A DNA stretch of 64,000 nucleotides, from positions 62,001 through 126,000 of the forward strand of contig CATLBH010000001.1 in assembly GCA_949878745.1 (NCBI GenBank). The letters are read 5' to 3'. A program made the position numbers and the translations under genes. A model generated the notes under the pieces. It saw only the letters and a program-made list of their open reading frames with translations. It made no database searches and was not told where the DNA came from. How positions within the stretch are numbered: position 1 is the stretch's first letter; the number at the start of each line of letters is the position of its first letter. This stretch comes from an uncultured Ruminiclostridium sp. Its GTDB lineage: Bacteria; Bacillota; Clostridia; Oscillospirales; Ruminococcaceae. Shown here piece by piece: positions 32,789 through 42,103 of this stretch.

Positions 32789-33814
32789 TTAAATATTGTC
32801 TCTTCTGAGCTGTCCGCAGGCGGCTTCTATATCCGCTCCCAAGGTTCTTCTCACGGTAGCGTTAAGCCCGCCTTTAACAAGAGCCTGTTGAAAAGCGGAA
32901 ACAAAGCCGCTTTTTTTATAGCCGCCCTCTCTTATTTCGTTTATGGGAATAAGATTCACGTGACATACGCCCAAAGGCTTAAGGAGAGCTATAAGCTCCC
33001 GCGCAGTCTCCATATCGTCGTTAACGTCCTTTATAAGGCTGAACTCAAAGCTTATTCTTCTTCCCGTGACCTTAAAATAATCGCCGCAGGCCTTAATAAG
33101 CTCTTTTACGGGATATTTAAGATTTATCGGCATTATCGCGGAGCGCTTTTCGTCGGTGGGGGCGTGAAGGGATACCGACAGGGTGAGGGGAAGCTTAAGC
33201 TCCGCCAAGGCGTAAATTTTATCCGCCAGTCCGCAGGTGGAGAGAGAAACGTGTCTCAGGCTCATATTCCTTCCGTCCTTATGGGAGAGAATATTAAGGA
33301 ATTTCACCGTGTTGTCGAAATTGTCCAGCGGCTCGCCGATACCCATCAGTACCACGGAATCTATTTTTCTTCCGCTGTCACGCTCGGTTTCGTATATCTG
33401 AAGCAGAATTTCCGAGGGCAGAAGGTTTCGCGCAAATCCCGCCTTTGTGGAAGCGCAGAATTTACAGCCCATTTTGCAGCCCGCCTGAGTGGAAAGACAA
33501 ACGCTGTTTCCGTGATGATATTCCATCAGGACGGTTTCCACCTTATTGCCGTCGGGCAGCATATATAAGTATTTTACAGTATTATCTATGGAAGATACAA
33601 GTCTTTTTTGAATTTTCGTTGAATTTATATAAAACTTTTCCACAAGCAGCGCTTTTGTTTGTGCGGAAATATTGGTCATTTCCTCAAAGCTTCTCGCTTT
33701 TTTGCAATGGAGCCATTGAAATACCTGCAAGGCGCGGTACTTTTTTTCACCGTTTTGTAATAATTTGTCCTGAAGCTCCTCTAAGGTCAACGATAAAATA
33801 TCTGTTTTTTCCAA
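32789..33814 (-). CDS. rlmN: Dual-specificity 23S rRNA/tRNA adenine C2-methyltransferase
   Basis: 341 residues; radical SAM enzyme that methylates A2503 of 23S rRNA and A37 of some tRNAs. The cluster motif CKMGCKFC is present, with GIGEPLDNFDN after it, and the mechanistic cysteines (LSTCGLADKI and the C-terminal AACGQLRRD) are in place. It starts two bases after the rsmB stop, so the two are read together. Confidence 0.96.
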   Translation of the reverse strand: MEKTDILSLTLEELQDKLLQNGEKKYRALQVFQWLHCKKARSFEEMTNISAQTKALLVEKFYINSTKIQKRLVSSIDNTVKYLYMLPDGNKVETVLMEYHHGNSVCLSTQAGCKMGCKFCASTKAGFARNLLPSEILLQIYETERDSGRKIDSVVLMGIGEPLDNFDNTVKFLNILSHKDGRNMSLRHVSLSTCGLADKIYALAELKLPLTLSVSLHAPTDEKRSAIMPINLKYPVKELIKACGDYFKVTGRRISFEFSLIKDVNDDMETARELIALLKPLGVCHVNLIPINEIREGGYKKSGFVSAFQQALVKGGLNATVRRTLGADIEAACGQLRRDNI

Positions 33815-33816
33815 TT

Positions 33817-35121
33817 TTATTTAACTCTCCTGAGCGTAGCCGCAAAAAATCCGTCACCGCCCGTTACGGTGGGCAGAAAGGTTCTCATACATACGTCCTC
33901 CACCCCCGCGACGTTTATGGGAACCACTACGGGAGCGAAGCCCGGATTCCTGCTCAGAAAGGCCTCCACCACCTTTTCGTTCTCGTCGGTGTTAAGGGTG
34001 CAGGTGGAATAAATGAGCGTTCCGCCCACCTTAACGTATTTTGAAGCGGTTTCCATTATATGCTGCTGAAGTATCGGAAGATCCTCGAGGTTTTTCATTT
34101 CCTTGTACTTTATTTCGGGTTTTCTTCTGATAACGCCCAAACCGGAGCATACCGTGTCGCAAAGCACCTTGTCGGCGGGGGGAATGTTTTCGTTATAGCT
34201 GGTGGCGTCGTTTACGGCGGCGGTGACTATGGATAGACCTAGTCTTCTGGCTCCCTCGTTTATCATGGAAACTTTTCCGTCGTACAGGTCGAAGCTGTAT
34301 ATTTTTCCCCGATTCGACATCATTTCGCCCATGGTGAAGGTTTTTCCGCCGGGAGCGGCGCATACGTCGATAACGGTTTCGTTGAATACGGGTCTCGCCA
34401 CCTTGCAGCACAGCTGGGAGGAAATGTCCTGAACGTGAAAAAGGCCTTTTCGGTAGGCGTTGGTGGCTTCCACGCCGTGAATCCGTCCTATTTCCAGACA
34501 ATCGTCCAGAAGGGCGTTTTTCTTGGCCTCTATCTTTTCCTTGGCGAATTCGGCTATAAGCTCGTCGGCGGTGCATTTAAGGGTATTCACCTTTACGAAG
34601 AGGGGGGGCCTTCCAAAGCTGTCCTTCAAAAGCTCGGCGGTCTTTTCCTCCCCGAACATTCCCGTCCATTTTTTAACCAGCCATTTGGGGCAGGAGTATT
34701 CTATCGACATCTTTGCCGCGCCCTCAAGGTCTTTATAATCGATCTTTTTTCCTTCGCGGATAAAGTTTCTCAAAATTCCGTTAACAAAGCCTTTTCTGCT
34801 TTCCTTTGCCAGCTCGGTGCATTCGTTCACCGCCGCGCTTTCGGGAACGGCGGTGTATAAAAGCTGATAAAGCCCCATTCGGAGAAGCTGTAGCACGTCA
34901 ACGTCTATTTTATCGAACTCGGTGGAGGAATAAAGCCTTATTATGTAATCCAGGGTCATTCGCCTTTCTATAACCCCGTAAAAGAGCATTGCGGCAAAGG
35001 CCTTGTCCCGATTTGAGAGCCTTTCCGAATTAAAGGTGTTGTCCAGCACTATGTTTGAGTAAGCGCCGTTTTGCTCCATTTTAATAAGCAGCTCCAGAAC
35101 TACCTGTCTCGATGTCTTCAT
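33817..35121 (-). CDS. rsmB: 16S rRNA (cytosine-967-C5)-methyltransferase
   Basis: 434 residues: N-terminal NusB-like RNA-binding domain (about 1-135), then a SAM-dependent methyltransferase with CAAPGGKTFTMGEMM, FDLYDGKV, the catalytic PADKVLCDTVCSGLG and the second cysteine STCTLNTDENEKVV. Length is normal. Part of the leftward operon; the zinc peptidase gene lies upstream. Confidence 0.96.
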   Translation of the reverse strand: MKTSRQVVLELLIKMEQNGAYSNIVLDNTFNSERLSNRDKAFAAMLFYGVIERRMTLDYIIRLYSSTEFDKIDVDVLQLLRMGLYQLLYTAVPESAAVNECTELAKESRKGFVNGILRNFIREGKKIDYKDLEGAAKMSIEYSCPKWLVKKWTGMFGEEKTAELLKDSFGRPPLFVKVNTLKCTADELIAEFAKEKIEAKKNALLDDCLEIGRIHGVEATNAYRKGLFHVQDISSQLCCKVARPVFNETVIDVCAAPGGKTFTMGEMMSNRGKIYSFDLYDGKVSMINEGARRLGLSIVTAAVNDATSYNENIPPADKVLCDTVCSGLGVIRRKPEIKYKEMKNLEDLPILQQHIMETASKYVKVGGTLIYSTCTLNTDENEKVVEAFLSRNPGFAPVVVPINVAGVEDVCMRTFLPTVTGGDGFFAATLRRVK

Positions 35122-35233
35122 AAAGTTTTATTCCTTTCCCTTTTTGGGTAAATGTGATGTCGCTTTGCTGTTTATTATATTTTACCTCGGTTTCTCCGCG
35201 AAAAATGCCGTAATTTGTAAGCCGCAAGGGTAA

Positions 35234-35935
35234 TCAGTCTCGCCGTCTTCCGTTGGCTATTATCAGAAGTCTTAAAAGCTGAGTTACCGCCACCATAAGA
35301 CCCGCAATATAGGTCATAGCCGCGGCGGACAGGGTTTTTCTCGCCCCCTCCATTTCGTCGCGCTCCAAAAGAAACTGAGAATCGATGACGTTCAGCGCCC
35401 TTCGGCTGGCGTTAAACTCCACGGGGAGGGTGAGAAGCTGAAAGAGCACAACGAGGGCGAACAGGATAACGCCTATTTCCAAAAGAAAGGGCATACCGAA
35501 GAACATTCCGATAAAGAAAAACAGTATCCATGACTTGGAGCCGAACTGAGCCACGGGCACGAAAAGGGAGCGTATTTTTATGGGGATATATCCGGTATTG
35601 TGCTGAACCGCGTGTCCCACCTCGTGGGCGGCAACTCCCACGGCGGCGACAGAGGAGCTGAAAAAGGTGGAATCGGAAAGAGCCACGACGTTTTTTCGGG
35701 GATCGTAGTGATCGCTTAACATTCCGTTTATATGAACCACGGTCACTCCGTAAAGGCCGTAGCTGTCGAGAATCTGTCTCGCTATGACGTTGGCGGGAAC
35801 GCCGCTTTTTGAATTCACCTTACTGTATTTTTTAAAGGTGGAGTTCACCAGCGCCTGCATGGCGTAGGAAAAAATCACCGCCGCTATCATGAGAAAATAA
35901 GCGAATCCGGGATTGCGATAAAAGAATTCAAGCAT
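35234..35935 (-). CDS. Zinc metallopeptidase, YugP family
   Basis: 233 residues, membrane protein with four hydrophobic segments and the zinc motif AAHEVGHAVQH (HExxH) at about residue 115; a third ligand probably follows in the NASRRAL region. YugP-type proteins are putative membrane proteases. This gene is often found next to fmt and rsmB in Clostridia. The upstream ribosome-binding sequence AATAGGAAAGGAATGG resembles an end of the Q-family repeats. Confidence 0.88.
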   Translation of the reverse strand: MLEFFYRNPGFAYFLMIAAVIFSYAMQALVNSTFKKYSKVNSKSGVPANVIARQILDSYGLYGVTVVHINGMLSDHYDPRKNVVALSDSTFFSSSVAAVGVAAHEVGHAVQHNTGYIPIKIRSLFVPVAQFGSKSWILFFFIGMFFGMPFLLEIGVILFALVVLFQLLTLPVEFNASRRALNVIDSQFLLERDEMEGARKTLSAAAMTYIAGLMVAVTQLLRLLIIANGRRRD

Positions 35936-35999
35936 TTATAACCATTCCTTTCCTATTGAGGAAGTGTTTGTGCCGAAGGCGCAAACGCGACGGGTTTGA

Positions 36000-36091
36000 T
36001 ACTAATCCCTTTTAAAACTGTTGGATTAGTGTTTTGGGTGCAATCCCTTTTTAAACTGTGGGTATTACGTCAGTTTAAAAAGGAATTGGTA
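36000..36091 (-). repeat. TNA double-hairpin element, copy F
   Basis: Reverse orientation, flanked by TGA on both sides (35997-35999, 36092-36094). Stem 1 is the AATCCCTTTTTAAACTG type; linker reads TGCACCCAAAACACTAATCC on the minus strand; hairpin 2 is ACTAATCC(AACAGTTTTAAAA)GGGATTAGT. It lies between fmt and the peptidase gene. Confidence 0.75.
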
Positions 36092-36150
36092 TGAAAAATC
36101 GAAGATTTTTCAAACTTGTGACCATTCCTTTCCCATTGCGCTGCGGGTTA

Positions 36151-37086
36151 TTACCCTAATACGGTTCCGGCTTCAACCCTTCTGCCCCTTAATAAATCGG
36201 TATCACGCATTCTTTTTCCGCCCTCGGGCTGAATTTCAGCCAGCCTGAGTGCCCCCTCGCCACAAGCGACACACAGACCTTCTCCCTCAATAACCGTTCC
36301 CGGCTTCGCGCCGCTTTTGGTATCAAGCTTTTCCGCGAAATAAACCTTAAGTCTTTTTCCGGCTATAAAAGTAAAGGCGCAGGGGGAGGGCGACAGGCCT
36401 CTTATCATATTGTAAAGCGCGTCGGCGGACTTTGTAAAGTCTATCAGGCAGTCCTCTTTCAGTATTCTTTCCGCATAACAGGTATTTATATCCGTTTGGG
36501 GCGTTCTGGGAGCAATTCCCTTTTCAATTTGAGACAGGGTTTCCACTATAAGCCTTGCCCCCGTCTCCGCGAGACGGTCGTGCAGCTCGCCCGCAGTCAT
36601 TTTTGGGGGTATTTCAACCGTTTCTTTCAATATCATATCTCCGGTATCCAGACCCTCCGCCATATACATGGTGGTGATTCCCGTTTCCGTTTCCCCGTCC
36701 ATTATCACCCTTTGTATGGGCGCGGCGCCACGATATTTCGGGAGCAGCGAGGCGTGAACGTTGACACAGCCGTATTCGGGGAGGTCAAGAATGTTTTTCG
36801 GCAAAATCTGTCCGTAAGCCACCACCACTATACAGTCGGGGGCAAGGGATTTCAGGGTCTCAAAGGCCTTTTCCCCTTCCTCTCCTTTTCTGAGGGAAAG
36901 TGGCTGATACACCTCGATTCCTTTTTCTTCGGCGTATTCCTTTACGGGAGGCATTTGAAGCTTGTGTCCCCTGTTTTTCGGCTTGTCGGGCTGTGTAAAG
37001 ACCGCTTTTATATTATGTCCCGCATTCACAAGCGCTTCCAGACAGGAAACGGCGATTTCCGGGGTGCCCATAAAAACAATGTTCAT
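36151..37086 (-). CDS. fmt: Methionyl-tRNA formyltransferase
   Basis: 311 residues; formylates initiator Met-tRNA. Catalytic core is visible (VNVHASLLPKYRGAAPIQ with the Asn-His pair, and GITTMYMAEGLDTGD with the catalytic Asp), followed by the smaller C-terminal OB domain. Length is normal. Directly after def in the operon, as usual. Confidence 0.97.
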   Translation of the reverse strand: MNIVFMGTPEIAVSCLEALVNAGHNIKAVFTQPDKPKNRGHKLQMPPVKEYAEEKGIEVYQPLSLRKGEEGEKAFETLKSLAPDCIVVVAYGQILPKNILDLPEYGCVNVHASLLPKYRGAAPIQRVIMDGETETGITTMYMAEGLDTGDMILKETVEIPPKMTAGELHDRLAETGARLIVETLSQIEKGIAPRTPQTDINTCYAERILKEDCLIDFTKSADALYNMIRGLSPSPCAFTFIAGKRLKVYFAEKLDTKSGAKPGTVIEGEGLCVACGEGALRLAEIQPEGGKRMRDTDLLRGRRVEAGTVLG

Positions 37087-37160
37087 ACGGAGTTTTCCTT
37101 TCGGTTAAGTCCAAAGACAGGTTATGACAGGTTCTTACAATATTCGGCGGGAATACGGAA

Positions 37161-37622
37161 TCAATCGTCGCTGCCTTCCACCATTTCGTCCGCCAGATCG
37201 GTAAAGATTATTCCGTTAAGGTGGTCTATTTCGTGGCAGAACGCACGGGCTAAAAGATCGGTGCCTTCAAGCTTTATTTCTTTTCCGTAGCGGTTTTTGG
37301 CCGTGATCTTAACCTTGGCGGGTCTTTCCACATAGCCCCACAGGTCGGGGGAGGAGAGACAGCCCTCTTTTTCCCTCTGTTTTCCCTTAGCCGCAGTGAT
37401 AACGGGGTTTATAAGCTCTATTCTACCGTCTCCCACGTCTATCACCACCACTCTTTTGAGAATGCCCACCTGGGGGGCGGCAAGACCCACTCCGTTGGCG
37501 GCGGTCATCGTCTCGTACATATCGTCCAGCAGCACCCAGAGACGGTCGTCGAAAACGGTGACCTCCCTGCACTTCTTTCTGAGAATATCGTCTCCGAATT
37601 TTACTATATTTCTCTTAGCCAT
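37161..37622 (-). CDS. def: Peptide deformylase
   Basis: 153 residues; metal enzyme that removes the formyl group from new proteins. The three family motifs are present: [15 protein letters not shown] and HEIDHLNG. Length is normal for the short type. Lies between priA and fmt. Confidence 0.97.
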   Translation of the reverse strand: MAKRNIVKFGDDILRKKCREVTVFDDRLWVLLDDMYETMTAANGVGLAAPQVGILKRVVVIDVGDGRIELINPVITAAKGKQREKEGCLSSPDLWGYVERPAKVKITAKNRYGKEIKLEGTDLLARAFCHEIDHLNGIIFTDLADEMVEGSDD

Positions 37623-37682
37623 ATATACTTTTCCTTTCTTTTCCGTTAAATTATATACTGTATTTATTATATTTAAGTATTT

Positions 37683-40133
37683 TCACATTACTTCCCCGTT
37701 TATATCCGCGTAAAAGCTTACGAAGGCGAAGGCGGGATCGCCGTATGCCGATATAAGGGCGTCGGAAAGGATTCTTTTGAATTGCCCGTTAAAGCGGCAT
37801 TTTATCACAAGCTTGTGTCTGTACCGCCCCGCCATCATTCCCGTACCCATTTTAGTGGGGCCGAGGGCGCGGATAGGCACCGTGCCCGATTCACGGGACA
37901 GTCTTTCACGAAAAATCGCCAGAAAGCGCGCGGCGGCTTTTTCCGAATAATCCGGCCTTAAGGCGCTGAAGCCTATAAGGCAGATGTCGCAGAAGGGGGG
38001 GAACAGAAGGGCTTTTCTTATTTCTATTTCCTGAGCGTAAAAGCCGTCGTAATCCTGTCTTGCCGCAAGCTGTAAAACATAGTGGTCGGGGGAATAGGTC
38101 TGTAAATAGGCTCTTCCCTTTTTCCCGCCACGCCCGGAGCGCCCCACAACCTGTGTTATCAGGGAAAAGGTGCGCTCGTAGCCCAGATAATCGCCCGCGT
38201 ACAGCGCTTTATCTATTTGAAGCACTCCCACAAGAGTGACGTTTTCGAAGTCAAGTCCCTTGGCTATCATCTGGGTTCCCACCATGATGTCGTATTCTCC
38301 CCGCCCGAACTCGGCAAAGCGGTCGGCAAAGGCGTTTTTGCTCATGGTGGTGTCCGCGTCCATACGAAGCACGCGGGCTTTCGGAAAATATTGACGTATC
38401 TCGTCCTCTATCCTCTGGGTGCCCGTGCCTTTCTGGGAAATGTAGGCGCTGCCGCATTTCGGGCAAAGGTCGGGGGTTTTCACCGTATAGCCGCAGTAGT
38501 GGCAGCAAAGGGAATCGTTTATCTTATGATAAGTAAGGGGGAGATCGCAGTTGGGGCACTTCATGGTTTCCCCGCACTTTATACAGCTTAAATTGGTATA
38601 ATAGCCCCGTCTGTTTAAAAGGAGCAGGGTCTGTTCCCCCTTATTCAGGTTAAGCTCGATTTCGTGGAGCAGAGCCATACTGAAATTTCCGCGGTTTCCA
38701 TTTTCGTATTCCGCTTTCATATCTATTGTGTACACTTCGGGAAGGTCGGATTTGTTGAATCTTTCTTCCAATCTTACCAGGGTGTATTTTCCGATTTCGG
38801 CGTTATAGCTGCTGTCAAGGGAGGGGGTGGCGGAGGCCAGAAGGAGAAGGGCGTTATGAGCGAAGGCTCTTTGCTTGGCCACGCTTCTGGCGTGATAGCG
38901 GGGGGAACGGTCGGATTTATAGGTGTGCTCCCCTTCCTCGTCGATAACGATTATCCCTATATTTTTTAGGGGGGCAAATACCCCGCTTCGGGTTCCTATG
39001 ACTATTTTCGCTTCGCCGCTGTCTATTCTCTTATACTCGTCGGCTCTTTGCCCCATGGAAAGGCTGCTGTGTATTATTGCCACGGTACTGCCGAAAAGGG
39101 AGCGGAAGCTGCCCACCATCTGGGGGGTAAGGGATATTTCGGGAACCAGCATAAGCGCCGTCTTGCCTTTTTTTACGGCTTCGTCAATAAGCTTTATAAA
39201 AACCGAGGTTTTTCCGCTTCCCGTAACCCCGTGAAGCAGAGCGCAGGCGGGTTTGTTTCCGTTCATAAGACCCGACAGGGTAAGGAAGGCCTTTTGCTGC
39301 TTTTCCGAAAGGATTATTTCGGAGGGGTTTTTTTCCGCCGTGTATTTGGCGGTTTCCGCTCTTGAGAGGGTGTATTCGTATTCCTCGAATATTCCGTTTT
39401 TTACGAGATTTTTTATTACAACGGAGGTGACGGAGCAAATGTAGCACAGTTCCTTTACGGAGGCGGACTCGTATTGCTCCACCGTTTCCGTGACCTTTTT
39501 TTGTTTGGGGGTGAGGTTTTTGTATTTGGGGCTGTCCGCGTAGCCCTCCGCGAAGCGCACCATACGCTCGGTTTCGTCGCCGACGCGGCGCTTCATTACC
39601 TCCGCGCTTTTCAGTGCTCCCGAATTTTTAAGCCCCGCCAGAGACGCTTCGCCCTCGGGAAGAGCCGCGGCGTCGTTTATTGCCGAGGAAAGGCGGTTGG
39701 CGGTTTTGGCCGCCTTAAGCCTGTCAAAAAGCCTTTTTTCCGATTCTTTAAGGGCGTTGTACTGTCCCTCGGATAATTCCTTAAGCTCATATTCCTCTTT
39801 TACACTGAAATTAAGACCCGGGGGGAGGATTGTTCTTATTGCGTCAAAATAGGTACAAAAGGTGTTTTCCTTTAGCCAGACCGCAAGGTGAAGCTGTTCG
39901 GGGTTCATGGAGACTCCCCCCGCGGAAATACCCGCCAAGGGCTTCAGCTTTTGGGGGTCGCAGGGCTTTTCCTCCAGCCCGAAGATTATGGCAATCCTTT
40001 TTCGGTTCCCCTTTCCGAAGGGCACCAGAACGGGCTGACCCACAAAAACCTTTCCCTCGAGAGTCGGAGGGACAATGTAATCGTAAATTCGGTCAAAGGG
40101 GTAAAGACACTTGTCCACCGCCACAGAAGCCAC
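37683..40133 (-). CDS. priA: Primosomal replication restart helicase PriA
   Basis: 816 residues. N-terminal DNA-binding domain, Walker A GVTGSGKTSVF, Walker B VIDEEGEHTYK (DEEG in place of the common DEEH), the zinc-binding set CIKCGETMKCPNCDLPL ... CCHYCG ... LCPKCGS, and the C-terminal helicase half (ILVGTQM-type MVGTQMIAKGLDF, VVGRSGRGGKKG). It reloads the replisome at broken forks. In many Firmicutes rpoZ and coaBC lie between gmk and priA; here only 56 bases separate them. Confidence 0.97.
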   Translation of the reverse strand: MASVAVDKCLYPFDRIYDYIVPPTLEGKVFVGQPVLVPFGKGNRKRIAIIFGLEEKPCDPQKLKPLAGISAGGVSMNPEQLHLAVWLKENTFCTYFDAIRTILPPGLNFSVKEEYELKELSEGQYNALKESEKRLFDRLKAAKTANRLSSAINDAAALPEGEASLAGLKNSGALKSAEVMKRRVGDETERMVRFAEGYADSPKYKNLTPKQKKVTETVEQYESASVKELCYICSVTSVVIKNLVKNGIFEEYEYTLSRAETAKYTAEKNPSEIILSEKQQKAFLTLSGLMNGNKPACALLHGVTGSGKTSVFIKLIDEAVKKGKTALMLVPEISLTPQMVGSFRSLFGSTVAIIHSSLSMGQRADEYKRIDSGEAKIVIGTRSGVFAPLKNIGIIVIDEEGEHTYKSDRSPRYHARSVAKQRAFAHNALLLLASATPSLDSSYNAEIGKYTLVRLEERFNKSDLPEVYTIDMKAEYENGNRGNFSMALLHEIELNLNKGEQTLLLLNRRGYYTNLSCIKCGETMKCPNCDLPLTYHKINDSLCCHYCGYTVKTPDLCPKCGSAYISQKGTGTQRIEDEIRQYFPKARVLRMDADTTMSKNAFADRFAEFGRGEYDIMVGTQMIAKGLDFENVTLVGVLQIDKALYAGDYLGYERTFSLITQVVGRSGRGGKKGRAYLQTYSPDHYVLQLAARQDYDGFYAQEIEIRKALLFPPFCDICLIGFSALRPDYSEKAAARFLAIFRERLSRESGTVPIRALGPTKMGTGMMAGRYRHKLVIKCRFNGQFKRILSDALISAYGDPAFAFVSFYADINGEVM

Positions 40134-40189
40134 TAAATTAACACTTTCCGTTTCGCAGTTCCCCCTTTTCTTTTTACGTTCGGTATATT

Positions 40190-40798
40190 TTATAGGCTTT
40201 TATTCAATTTGGATATAATCTCCTTGTTTCTTCCGGTTCTGAAGCCCTCCGCCTTGACTATGGAAACGAAGTCGTTCACCGCCGCGTCAAGCTCGCCGTT
40301 GACTATGACGTAGTCGTAATCGTAAGCGGTGGAAATTTCGGTTTCCGCCTGTTTAAGGCGTTTTTGTATGGTTTCCTCGTCCTCGGTTCCTCTTTTGTGA
40401 AGGCGGCGGGAAAGCTCCTCCATAGAGGGGGGAAGAATAAATATAAGAACGGCTTCGGGGAGCATTTTCTTTACGTTGGCCGCGCCCTCAGTTTCTATTT
40501 TCAAAACCACGTTTTTTCCGTCGGCGAGAACCTCTTCCACCGTCTGTTTGGGAGTGCCGTAATAATTGCCGCAGTATTCGGTGTGTTCCAGCAGCTCACC
40601 GGCGCTTATCATTTTTTCGAATTCCTCACGGGTTTTGAAGTAATAGCTTATACCCTCGGTTTCGCCAGCTCTTATGACTCTGGTGGTGGCGGATACGGAG
40701 TATGTAAGGTTGATGTCCTTGGACAAGGCCCTTTCCAGTATCGAGTCCTTTCCGCAACCGGCGGGGGCGGATACCACAAACAATATACCCTTGCTCAT
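40190..40798 (-). CDS. gmk: Guanylate kinase
   Basis: 202 residues; phosphorylates GMP to GDP. P-loop APAGCGKDSI, GMP-binding TRVIRAGETEGISYYFKT and YCGNYYGTPKQTV, and the lid region RLHKRGTEDEETIQKRL are all present. The P-loop reads GKDS, as in some other Clostridia, in place of the classical GK[ST]. Lies between remA and priA. Confidence 0.95.
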   Translation of the reverse strand: MSKGILFVVSAPAGCGKDSILERALSKDINLTYSVSATTRVIRAGETEGISYYFKTREEFEKMISAGELLEHTEYCGNYYGTPKQTVEEVLADGKNVVLKIETEGAANVKKMLPEAVLIFILPPSMEELSRRLHKRGTEDEETIQKRLKQAETEISTAYDYDYVIVNGELDAAVNDFVSIVKAEGFRTGRNKEIISKLNKSL

Positions 40799-40839
40799 TT
40801 ATATTTCTGTGTCCTTTCTTATTTTCGCGTCTTTATTTT

Positions 40840-41112
40840 TTATTCCGTCTCGGATTCGGCGGCGGATTCGCTTTCCGTGATTTTGGCGCCGATTTTTCCG
40901 AGCCTGTCCGGCGTTTTGGCGGAGAGAACCACGTGGCCGCTGTCCATTATGAATACCGATCTGGTTTTTTTTCCGCAGGTGGCGTCCACGGCGAGGTTTT
41001 TTTCCCGCGCGGCGGAGACTATTCTTTTGGTGGGAGCCGCTTCCGCGCTTACCAATGCTATTACTCTGTCGGAATTGATCATATTTCCAAAGCCTATGTC
41101 CAGAAGGTGCAT
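40840..41112 (-). CDS. remA: RemA/DUF370 family regulator
   Basis: 90 residues from the start chosen here (MHLLDIGFGNMINSDRV, with GGAGG seven bases upstream); the longer reading frame runs back into the promoter. The core GNMINSDRVIALVSAEAAPTKR fits the RemA family, which in Bacillus binds DNA in ring-shaped assemblies and switches on matrix operons. Compared with Bacillus RemA there is a short acidic extension at the C-terminus. First gene of the housekeeping operon. Confidence 0.9.
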   Translation of the reverse strand: MHLLDIGFGNMINSDRVIALVSAEAAPTKRIVSAAREKNLAVDATCGKKTRSVFIMDSGHVVLSAKTPDRLGKIGAKITESESAAESETE

Positions 41113-41185
41113 TTTTTCCTCCGTTTGGGTGGTGGGGGTTGTTTTTTTGGGGCGCAAAAAGTGCGCTGATATAGTATTAAATATT

Positions 41186-41214
41186 ATTATAGCACTTTTT
41201 TGTTTAAAAATCAA
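41186..41214 (-). promoter_or_regulatory. Promoter of the remA-gmk-priA operon
   Basis: Minus strand TTGATT (41209-41214), 17-base spacer, TATAAT (41186-41191), about 70 bases before the remA start. A second, weaker promoter-like pair (TTGATT-16-TATAAT, 41247-41274) faces the other way. Confidence 0.7.
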
Positions 41215-41285
41215 CTTGTATGGTGGGGGTGTTTTTTGAAAATTGCTTGATTTTTTTTGAAAATACGGTATAATAAGTTTATGTT

Positions 41286-41700
41286 TATATTTTATCGAAG
41301 GGCGATTTCCTTTTTATAATGTTTTATTTATTGCACTGCCGTGTGGGGGGGAAGTTTTGCTTGCCGCAAGGGAGAAGGGTTCTTATCGAAGGTCGATTTC
41401 TTTTTTATAATGCTTTTTTATTACATTGCCGTGTTGGGCCGCTCCCGCGGGGGGCTTAAGGTGACACCAAAGGGGGGGGAGATGGTGAACAGGCTACGCA
41501 ATGTATACTTTTGGTATAATGGGCGCTTGTTTTTATCGAAAGTATACGGGTTCGGCGTAGCCTGTCCCCCACTCTCCCCCCCTTAGGTTTCACCTTAAGA
41601 ATCCCTTCCTTCCCCCCCTCTGGATGTTTTATTGTCAGTAGGCCTTTCACTCGCATAAAAAGCTGTTCCGATGATTGCTATTCTCGTGTGTTTTGTTTTT
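41286..41700 (-). repeat. R-family composite repeat, inverted partial copy
   Basis: Reverse complement of the right two-thirds of 46590-47240: the TTATCGAAGGTCGATTTC end (present twice here, from about 41288 and from about 41392), the CGCGGGGGGCTTAAGGTGACA block, a central hairpin opening with AACAGGCTACGC and closing with GCGTAGCCTGT, and the CTCCCCCCCTTAGGTTTCACC block. In the 46.6-kb copy the same hairpin is CTCCGC/GCGGAG, so the pairing is kept although the bases changed. No gene is seen in it. Confidence 0.65.
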
Positions 41701-41728
41701 TCTTAACTTTTTTCATTAAGGGTATAAT

Positions 41729-42090
41729 ATGCCTAATGTAAAGCCGGTATCCGATTTAAGGAACTATGATGAGGTTCTTCGGGAGGTTTCGGAGGGGGAG
41801 GCGGTTTTTCTTACGCGAAAGGGGAGGGTGTGCTTTGTGATTGAGGATATTGGGGAATATGAGAGGCGGTAGGCGGCTATCAAATTGATTTCTAATACTA
41901 TTTGCAAATTATTTATAGACAAAATAAAATTTGGAATGATTTGCAAATAGTGCTTTGGGTGTGATTTTTAATCAATCTGTTTGTCAACAGATTGATTAAA
42001 AATCAGTATAAGCTGTGGGAAAGTGAGGAATCGGTTAGGAAAATGGGGTGGATTAGTCAGGCGGAGGTTGAGAGGGAGCTTGAATTGTGA
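41729..42090 (+). pseudogene. Phd/YefM-type antitoxin, broken by a stop codon and a hairpin element
   Basis: The frame starts MPNVKPVSDLRNYDEVL, typical of Phd/YefM antitoxins, and stops at TAG after 47 codons (41870-41872). Reading through gives AAIKLIS, then the TNA element copy G (41896-42008), and then in frame KLWESEESVRKMGWIS and a tail ending ERELEL. Removing the 113-bp element plus one TAA duplication leaves exactly 82 codons with one internal TAG (probably from CAG, Gln). No toxin gene is adjacent. An AAGGG site precedes the start. Confidence 0.8.
41896..42008 (-). repeat. TNA double-hairpin element, copy G, inside an antitoxin gene
   Basis: TAA on both sides (41893-41895, 42009-42011). 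Read on the minus strand: hairpin 1 is a perfect 19-bp stem TGATTTTTAATCAATCTGT with its complement around a TGACAA loop, linker CACCCAAAGCACTA, and hairpin 2 ACTATTTGCAAAT / ATTTGCAAATAGT around a loop with TTTTGTCTATAAAT. The stems share almost nothing with other copies, while linker, loop and ends do. Confidence 0.78.
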
Positions 42091-42103
42091 TTTTTGGGGG
42101 TTA

